From Marinobacterium marinum (GTDB taxonomy: Bacteria; Pseudomonadota; Gammaproteobacteria; Pseudomonadales; Balneatricaceae), in assembly GCF_013868415.1 (NCBI RefSeq), contig NZ_JACEMT010000052.1, forward strand, positions 265,802-329,801: a stretch of DNA of 64,000 bases. The letters are read 5' to 3'. Each line of letters starts with the position of its first letter. Within the stretch, counting starts at the first letter, position 1. Below, piece by piece: positions 58,526-64,000 of this stretch. The notes under the pieces are model-generated. The model did not search any database, was not told where the DNA came from, and worked only from the letters and a program-made list of their open reading frames with translations. A program made the position numbers and the translations under genes.

Positions 58526-60001
58526 ATGAAACAGCTGATGACCTCTCTGGTAATAGCCTCCGCTCTGACCAGTACTATCGCCGCCGCCGGTACCATCCGA
58601 CTCGGCCATGATGTCGGCTATGCCGGCGCCGAATCACTGGACCCGATTTCGCCGAGCCGCTTCTTTGAAGTCAACCAGATGCTCTACTCCCGCATGATCC
58701 GTCAGGGCCAGGACGGCCAGCCGAGCCCGGAACTGGCCACCGAGTGGTCGGCTTCCAGCGATGCAAAAACCTGGACATTCCAGCTGCGCAAGGGCGTCAA
58801 GTTCCACGATGGTTCCGACCTGACCGCTGCCGACATCAAATACACCTTGGAGCGTATCAACGACCCGGAAATCGACTCCCCGGTCGCCGCCGTGCTTGGC
58901 ATCATCAGTGAGGTCAAGGTACTGGACGACTATCGCTTCGAAATCAAGCTGTCTTCGCCCCATGCCGACCTGCCACTGCTGCTGATGGACTATCGTGTAC
59001 GCATCATCCCGGAAAACAGCGGTGACAGCATCGCCAAGACCGGCATCGGCTCCGGCCCCTTCATGCTGGAAGAGCTGGATTCCGAAGGCACCACCGTACT
59101 GGTGGCCAACCCCAACTACTGGGAAGGCAAGCCGGCGGCCGATGGCGCCGAGCTGATCGGCATCCCCGACTCCCAGGCCCGTGTGCAGGCGCTGATGGCC
59201 GGACAGGTAGATCTGGAGCAGAGCATCACCGCGCAGCAGAAGCGCCTGTTCGAAAACAACCCGCAGTTCAAGCTGCAGACCATCGCCACCGGCGAATGGC
59301 GCGGCCTGGCTTTCCGTACCGATATGGCACCGCTGGACAACCCCAAGGTGCGCAAGGCACTGCGCATGGTGGTCGACCGTGAGGAGATGATGACACTGGT
59401 ATCTGGTACTGACGCGGGTATCGTCACCTGTGACCACCCGGTCTGGTCCGGCGACCAGTACCGTGCAGAAATCAACTGTTCGCAAGACATCGAAGGTGCC
59501 AAACAACTGCTGCGTGAAGCCGGCTACCCGGACGGTCTCGAAGTCACCATCAGTGCTGCCGATAACGAGCCGGAATGGATCCACATGATCGAGGTATACC
59601 AGCAGCAGGCCGCCAAAGCCGGTATCAAAGTCAATCTGAACATGGTGCCCTCCGACGGTTACTGGAGCGATGTGTGGATGAAGCACCCGGCCTCGGCCTC
59701 ACGCTGGTCCCAGCGTCCGGCCGACCAGGCTCTGAACGAAGTGTTCCGCTCCGATTCGGCCTGGAACGAAACCTTTTTCAACAACCCGCGCTTTGATCAG
59801 GCACTGGATGACGCCCGCTCCGAGTTGGACTTCGACAAGCGCAAGGCGCTGTACGCCAAACTGCAGAACATCCTCTGGGAAGAAGGCGGAGAAATGGTGC
59901 CCTACCACCTGAACCAGACCCGTGCCCTGCGCAGCAACGTGACCGGACTGGACCCGGTAGAGCAGTTCTCCATCCGCTGGCACAAGGTAAATGTGGAATA
60001 A
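58526..60001 (+). CDS. ABC transporter substrate-binding protein, peptide/Opp family (SBP_bac_5)
   Basis: This 491-aa periplasmic protein has a signal peptide (MTSLVIASALTSTIAAAG). It has the family blocks QMLYSRMIRQGQDGQPSPELATEWSASSDAKTWTFQLRKGVKFHDGSDLTAADIKYTLERI, in order, and GSGPFMLEELD. It would bind a peptide-like or other organic solute. The neighbouring cytoplasmic phosphohydrolase suggests a phosphorylated or phosphonate ligand; this is inference. Two strong stem-loops follow before the permease genes. Confidence 0.92.
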   Translation: MKQLMTSLVIASALTSTIAAAGTIRLGHDVGYAGAESLDPISPSRFFEVNQMLYSRMIRQGQDGQPSPELATEWSASSDAKTWTFQLRKGVKFHDGSDLTAADIKYTLERINDPEIDSPVAAVLGIISEVKVLDDYRFEIKLSSPHADLPLLLMDYRVRIIPENSGDSIAKTGIGSGPFMLEELDSEGTTVLVANPNYWEGKPAADGAELIGIPDSQARVQALMAGQVDLEQSITAQQKRLFENNPQFKLQTIATGEWRGLAFRTDMAPLDNPKVRKALRMVVDREEMMTLVSGTDAGIVTCDHPVWSGDQYRAEINCSQDIEGAKQLLREAGYPDGLEVTISAADNEPEWIHMIEVYQQQAAKAGIKVNLNMVPSDGYWSDVWMKHPASASRWSQRPADQALNEVFRSDSAWNETFFNNPRFDQALDDARSELDFDKRKALYAKLQNILWEEGGEMVPYHLNQTRALRSNVTGLDPVEQFSIRWHKVNVE

Positions 60002-60015
60002 GCCACCACTGACCT

Positions 60016-60050
60016 GCCTGCGGGCCGCTCCCTGCGAGCGACCCGCAGGC
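60016..60050 (+). terminator. Stem-loop 1 between binding protein and permease
   Basis: GCCTGCGGGCCGCTC and GAGCGACCCGCAGGC form a 15-bp stem with one mismatch and a 5-base loop, starting 15 bases after the binding-protein stop. TTCTCTGTC follows. Such structures often protect the mRNA of binding proteins or give partial termination. Confidence 0.6.
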
Positions 60051-60061
60051 TTCTCTGTCGG

Positions 60062-60105
60062 GCCCTCTGCAAATCGGCAATCGCCATGGCCGCTTTGCAG
60101 AGGGC
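60062..60105 (+). other. Stem-loop 2 between binding protein and permease
   Basis: GCCCTCTGCAAA (60062-60073) and TTTGCAGAGGGC (60094-60105) form a perfect 12-bp stem with a 20-base loop just before the permease gene. With stem-loop 1 it probably sets the ratio of binding protein to membrane proteins. Confidence 0.55.
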
Positions 60106-60142
60106 TTGCGACGTATCGGATAACCAAGCGACACAAGACACT

Positions 60143-61090
60143 ATGCTGAAACTGATTCTGCAGCGGCTCGCCATGGCCCTGTTTACCCTGCTGACCGTCT
60201 GCGTACTGGTCTTTTCCATCACCGAAGCCTTGCCCGGCGACGTCTGTACCGCCTATCTGGGCCGCGATGCCCAAGGTGCCCGGCTGGAAAACTGCCGTCA
60301 GGCACGCAACCTCGATCAACCGGCGCTGCAGCGCTTTGCCGACTGGGGTACGGGCGTGTTGCAAGGCAGTCTCGGCACATCACTCAAGCGCGACAAGCCG
60401 ATCAACGATCTGGTCGCCACCCGCATGCGCAACACCGCTGTGCTGGCGCTGGGCGCTGCCGTCATCGGCATTCCGCTGGCGATCTTCCTCGGTGTCATCG
60501 CCGCGCTGCGACGTGACCGCCCCGCCGATGTGCTGATCTCCGGCGGTTCCATCTTCGCCATGACCATCCCCGAATTCGTCACCGCCACGGTACTGGTGCT
60601 GATCTTCTCGATCCAGCTGCAGTGGTTCCCGGCGGTGACCACGGTGCGGCATAACGCGCCGGTCAGCGAGCTGCTGCCCAATATCGTGCTGCCGATGATC
60701 ACCCTGGCGCTGGTGATGATGGCGCACATCCTGCGCATGGTCCGTTCGGCAATGATCGATGTAATGGCCAGCGACTTCGTGCAAATGGCCCGGCTCAAGG
60801 GCGTGCCCTTCTGGCGTATCGTCTGCCTGCACGCCCTGCCCTCGGCGATGTTGCCAACCATCAATATCATCGCACTGACCGTGGCCTGGCTGCTCGGCGG
60901 AGCGGTGATCATCGAGCAGGTGTTCAACTACCCTGGGATCGGCACCCTGATGATCCGTGCCATCTACGACCGGGACCTGCCTCTGGTGCAGGCAATCGCA
61001 CTGATTCTGGCCACGGTCTACGTACTGTGTAATCTGCTCGCCGACCTGTCGTCACTGGCGTTAAATCCGCGCCTGAGAACCACCCGCTAG
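60143..61090 (+). CDS. ABC transporter permease, DppB/OppB type
   Basis: This 315-aa permease has six helices. It starts MLKLILQRLAMALFTLLTVCVLVFSITEALPGD, the OppB pattern. The EAA loop reads VQMARLKGVPFWRIVCLHALPSAMLPTINIIALTVAWLLGGAVIIEQVFNYPGIGTLMIRAI. The start at ATG 60143 is fixed by homology; the ribosome site is weak. It lies 142 bases after the binding protein and 10 before the next permease. Confidence 0.93.
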   Translation: MLKLILQRLAMALFTLLTVCVLVFSITEALPGDVCTAYLGRDAQGARLENCRQARNLDQPALQRFADWGTGVLQGSLGTSLKRDKPINDLVATRMRNTAVLALGAAVIGIPLAIFLGVIAALRRDRPADVLISGGSIFAMTIPEFVTATVLVLIFSIQLQWFPAVTTVRHNAPVSELLPNIVLPMITLALVMMAHILRMVRSAMIDVMASDFVQMARLKGVPFWRIVCLHALPSAMLPTINIIALTVAWLLGGAVIIEQVFNYPGIGTLMIRAIYDRDLPLVQAIALILATVYVLCNLLADLSSLALNPRLRTTR

Positions 61091-61100
61091 GAGACACCTG

Positions 61101-61994
61101 ATGACCGCAATCACGATGGACATGAACACGCCCGTCACCAAGCCGGCTTCCCGCTGGCGCCAGGTGTGGAGCAACCTGCGCCGCTCGCCTTCCGGCATGA
61201 TCGGACTGAGCGTGCTGATCTTTCACCTGTTGCTGGCCCTTCTGGCGCCCTGGCTGGCACCACACGACTGGACACTGCAGAACGGCTACCAGATTCTGCA
61301 AGCACCCAGTGAGGCTTTCTGGTTCGGCACCGACCATATGGGACGCGACCTGCTCAGCCGCACCATGATGGGCGGGCGCGAAGCCATTACCGTGACCATG
61401 CTCGGCACACTGCTGGCCGTGAGCTGGGGCGGGCTGGTCGGCATGACGCTGGGCTTTGTCGGCGGTCGCACTGACGCCTGGTTGATGCGTGTCATCGATG
61501 CGCTGCTGGCCATCCCCTGGCTGCTGTTCCTGCTGCTGGTGATCGCGCTGGTCGGCCAGCAAACCTGGACCCTGGTGCTGACACTGGGCTTCTTCTTCGG
61601 CATCGCCGTGGTGCGCGTGGTGCGCGGTGCCACGCTGGAATATGTGCCGCGTGACTTTGTGCTGGCTGCCCGCACCCGCGGCGAATCACGCCTGACCATC
61701 GTGGTGCGCGAATTGCTGCCCAACGTGCTCGATGCCCTGCTGGTGGAAGCCGCCATGCGCTGGGCCTGGATGCTGCTGGCATTCAGCTCGCTCTCCTTTC
61801 TCGGCTTCGGCGTGGTACCGCCGACCCCGGACTGGGGCCTGATGATCGCCGACAGCCGCGGCATGATCTCCATCGCCCCCTGGGCCGTGATCTTCCCGGC
61901 GCTGGCCCTGTCCACACTGATTATCAGCATCAACCTGACCGCCGATGCACTGGCCAAGGCGATCGGCCTCGACCGCGCCAAGGCCCCCGTATGA
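61101..61994 (+). CDS. ABC transporter permease, DppC/OppC type
   Basis: This 297-aa permease has an N-terminal cytoplasmic extension, then six helices. The OppC features are RSPSGMIGLSVLIFHLLLALLAPWLAPHDW, FWFGTDHMGRDLLSRTMMGGREAI (the GTD..GRD motif) and the EAA loop AARTRGESRLTIVVRELLPNVLDALLVEA. Its stop overlaps the ATPase start as ATGA. Confidence 0.94.
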   Translation: MTAITMDMNTPVTKPASRWRQVWSNLRRSPSGMIGLSVLIFHLLLALLAPWLAPHDWTLQNGYQILQAPSEAFWFGTDHMGRDLLSRTMMGGREAITVTMLGTLLAVSWGGLVGMTLGFVGGRTDAWLMRVIDALLAIPWLLFLLLVIALVGQQTWTLVLTLGFFFGIAVVRVVRGATLEYVPRDFVLAARTRGESRLTIVVRELLPNVLDALLVEAAMRWAWMLLAFSSLSFLGFGVVPPTPDWGLMIADSRGMISIAPWAVIFPALALSTLIISINLTADALAKAIGLDRAKAPV

Positions 61995-64000
61995 GTGAAG
62001 CTCAGACCATGAACACGACAATGACTCCCATGCTGGACGTAGACAATTTCACTCTCGGATATACCAACGCCGAGGGGCGGCTGGTCAGTGTGCTGCGCGA
62101 TGTCAGCCTGCAGGTCGCGCCCGGCGAAGCGCTGGGACTGGTTGGCGAATCCGGCTGTGGCAAAAGCACGCTGGCACTGGCGATGATGGCCTTCCTGCGC
62201 TCGGGCTCCCAGGTACAGAACGGTACCATCCGCTTCCACGAGCAGGACCTGTTCGCGCTCAAGCCGAAGATGCTGCAGTCACTGCGCGGCGGCCGTATCG
62301 GCCTGATTCCGCAGAACGCCGGTCAGTCGCTGACACCGACGCTGAAGATCGATGCCCAGCTCTACGAGGCGCTGAAACTGCACTCCGACCTGCCCCGCAG
62401 CCAGTGGCGCCAGCGCGCCATCGAACTGCTGCAGCAGGTCCGCCTGCCCGCTCCCGAGGCGATGCTGGAGCGCTACCCGCACCAGCTCTCCGGCGGCCAG
62501 CAGCAGCGCGTGGCCGTGGCCATGGCACTGGCGGGTCAGCCGGAACTGCTGATTCTGGACGAACCCACCACCGGTCTCGACGTGACCACCCAGGCGCATA
62601 TCCTGGAGTTGCTGCGCACTCTGCGTCAGGAACTGGGCATGGCGATGGTGTTCGTCAGCCACGATCTGGGGGCCGTGGCCCGCATCAGCGAACGCATCGC
62701 GGTGATGTACGCCGGCGAGGTGATCGAGCTGGGCAGCAGCCACCAAGTGCTGCTGCAGCCGACCCATCCCTATACCCGTGCGTTGCTCGACGCCATTCCG
62801 CGTCTCGATGCCGAGGGCCTGCCGCCATCACTGCCGGGCTACCCGCCCAAGGTGGGTTCCATTACTCAGGGCTGTGCCTTCGCCGGCCGCTGCCCTCATG
62901 CCCAGCCGATCTGCAGTGAGCAGGATGCGCCGCTGGCGGCACTGTCCGGTCATCAGGTGCGCTGTCATCTGGCCGGCGAGCTGAAGCGCCCGGCCAGCGA
63001 TTCCAAGGTGGTGCAGCTGCCGGTGCAGAGCAGCGATGAACCGCTGCTGATGCTGGAACAGGTGCAGATCAGCTACCACCGTCAGGGGCTGATGGATGCG
63101 CTGCTGCAGCGTCCAGCCCCGGTGGCCACCGTGGACGGCATCGATCTGCAGCTGAACAAGGGCGAAACCCTGGCACTGGTGGGTGAATCCGGCAGCGGCA
63201 AGTCCACCATCATGCGAGCGATCAGCGGTATCCAGCCAGCCCGCAACGGCCAGATCCGGCTCAAACAGGACGACCTCAACCTGCCGGTGGAGCAGCGCAG
63301 CAAGGCGCTCAAGCGCCGGGTGCAGATGATCTTCCAGAACCCCGATGCCTCGTTGAACCCGCGCCACACGGTGTTCGAAATTCTGCAGCAACCGTTAAAA
63401 CTCTATTTCGGCCTCAACCATGACGCATGCCGCGACAAAGCCGCCGAGCTGCTGTCGCTGGTACGCCTGGCACCGCACTATCTGGACCGCCTGCCGGGCC
63501 AGCTGTCCGGCGGCGAAAAGCAGCGCGTGGCCATCGCCCGCTGCTTCGCCGGTGATCCTGACCTGATCCTGTGCGACGAGGTGACATCGGCACTGGATGT
63601 CTCGGTGCAGGCCGCAGTGCTCAAGCTGCTCAAGGAACTGCAGCAGCAGCGTGGCGTGACCTACCTGTTCATCGCCCACGATCTGGCGGTGGTCAAGGCG
63701 ATTGCCGACCAGGTGGCAGTGCTCTATCAGGGCCGTATCTGTCAGGTCGGACCGGTGAGTGAGGTGTTCACAGGTCATCATCATCCCTACACCCGCACCC
63801 TGCTCAACGCGGTGCTGGAGCCGGACCCGAATCATCAGCCCGTCATTCAGGGTGATGACTGTTCCGAACAGTACCCGCCAGCCCGTGGCTGCGCCTACCA
63901 GCGCCGCTGCCCACTGGCGGAACCGCGCTGCAAGGAGCAGCTGCCCCCCTGGAAGACGGATGGCGGCAACCGCATCCGCTGCCACCTGGAGCTGGATGCG
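61991..64000 (+). CDS. Fused double ABC ATPase, DppD-DppF type (partial, cut by window edge)
   Basis: The 670 visible codons contain two complete nucleotide-binding domains in one chain. The first has Walker [13 protein letters not shown], signature [15 protein letters not shown] and Walker [13 protein letters not shown]. The second has [12 protein letters not shown]-like [12 protein letters not shown] near residue 400, [14 protein letters not shown] and [12 protein letters not shown]. Each is followed by an oligopeptide-type C-terminal Cys cluster ([17 protein letters not shown] and [17 protein letters not shown]). Fused forms such as GsiA and YejF are known. The Walker B of the second half has CDEV instead of DEP, which is also seen in homologues. 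The frame is still open at 64000. Confidence 0.93.
   Translation, partial: MSEAQTMNTTMTPMLDVDNFTLGYTNAEGRLVSVLRDVSLQVAPGEALGLVGESGCGKSTLALAMMAFLRSGSQVQNGTIRFHEQDLFALKPKMLQSLRGGRIGLIPQNAGQSLTPTLKIDAQLYEALKLHSDLPRSQWRQRAIELLQQVRLPAPEAMLERYPHQLSGGQQQRVAVAMALAGQPELLILDEPTTGLDVTTQAHILELLRTLRQELGMAMVFVSHDLGAVARISERIAVMYAGEVIELGSSHQVLLQPTHPYTRALLDAIPRLDAEGLPPSLPGYPPKVGSITQGCAFAGRCPHAQPICSEQDAPLAALSGHQVRCHLAGELKRPASDSKVVQLPVQSSDEPLLMLEQVQISYHRQGLMDALLQRPAPVATVDGIDLQLNKGETLALVGESGSGKSTIMRAISGIQPARNGQIRLKQDDLNLPVEQRSKALKRRVQMIFQNPDASLNPRHTVFEILQQPLKLYFGLNHDACRDKAAELLSLVRLAPHYLDRLPGQLSGGEKQRVAIARCFAGDPDLILCDEVTSALDVSVQAAVLKLLKELQQQRGVTYLFIAHDLAVVKAIADQVAVLYQGRICQVGPVSEVFTGHHHPYTRTLLNAVLEPDPNHQPVIQGDDCSEQYPPARGCAYQRRCPLAEPRCKEQLPPWKTDGGNRIRCHLELDA

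Noticed and set aside
1-64000. CRISPR array, tRNA or rRNA genes, prophage or integron
   Set aside because: I saw no regularly spaced direct repeats, no tRNA-like cloverleaf or rRNA sequence, and no phage structural or integrase genes. TnpB is the only RNA-guided nuclease candidate.

Overview
The window is a GC-rich chromosomal segment from a Gammaproteobacterium. The protein set (TRAP uptake, a two-component 4-hydroxyphenylacetate hydroxylase, DUF411, cyanide-insensitive type cytochrome bd, many small-molecule transporters) suggests a marine Oceanospirillaceae/Marinobacterium-like heterotroph. That assignment is an impression from gene content, not a phylogeny. No rRNA, tRNA, prophage or CRISPR array was seen.

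Region 1 (1-17.7 kb) is an apparently complete 4-hydroxyphenylacetate (homoprotocatechuate meta-cleavage) locus. A minus-strand operon holds hpaF and a TRAP transporter (dctPQM). Divergent from it is hpaH-hpaI-hpaG1-hpaG2-hpaE. Then come hpaA (AraC type), hpaR (MarR type), an aldehyde dehydrogenase that fits succinate-semialdehyde oxidation, a Bcr/CflA-type exporter, hpaD, a second exporter, and an Acinetobacter-type flavin hydroxylase: oxygenase C2, then reductase C1 with a MarR-like tail. Six copies of a palindrome close to TTAGTTAA-CATA-TTAACTAA lie at the promoters of these units and outline a local HpaR regulon.

Region 2 (17.9-28.4 kb) has a LuxR-type regulator and then an iron-siderophore uptake locus on the minus strand: DUF3649, PepSY protein, DUF3325, binding lipoprotein, two FecCD permeases, ATPase, an AraC-type regulator and a TonB-dependent receptor. 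Three Fur-box-like palindromes sit at its promoters.

Region 3 (28.4-39.6 kb) has an EamA transporter, a DUF4197 protein and cysQ. It then has a minus-strand operon (lacI, binding protein, two permeases, ATPase, GpdQ-like phosphodiesterase, HAD phosphatase) that looks built for import and hydrolysis of an organophosphate. The ATPase gene is split by a complete 1928-bp IS200/IS605 (IS608-like) element carrying tnpA and tnpB. Its exact ends can be deduced from the sequence.

Region 4 (39.6-56.7 kb) has scattered metabolic and transport genes: isochorismatase-like hydrolase, GFA protein, an XRE-cupin/RidA/YkvI/DadA cluster, an MFS transporter, a frameshifted glyA, a MocR regulator, a DHA2 exporter, cytochrome bd (CIO type), a copper-linked DUF411 pair, an SMR pump and a porin.

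Region 5 (57.1-64 kb) couples an alkaline-phosphatase-superfamily hydrolase to a dipeptide/Opp-type ABC transporter, whose fused double ATPase runs off the right edge. The left edge cuts dctM.
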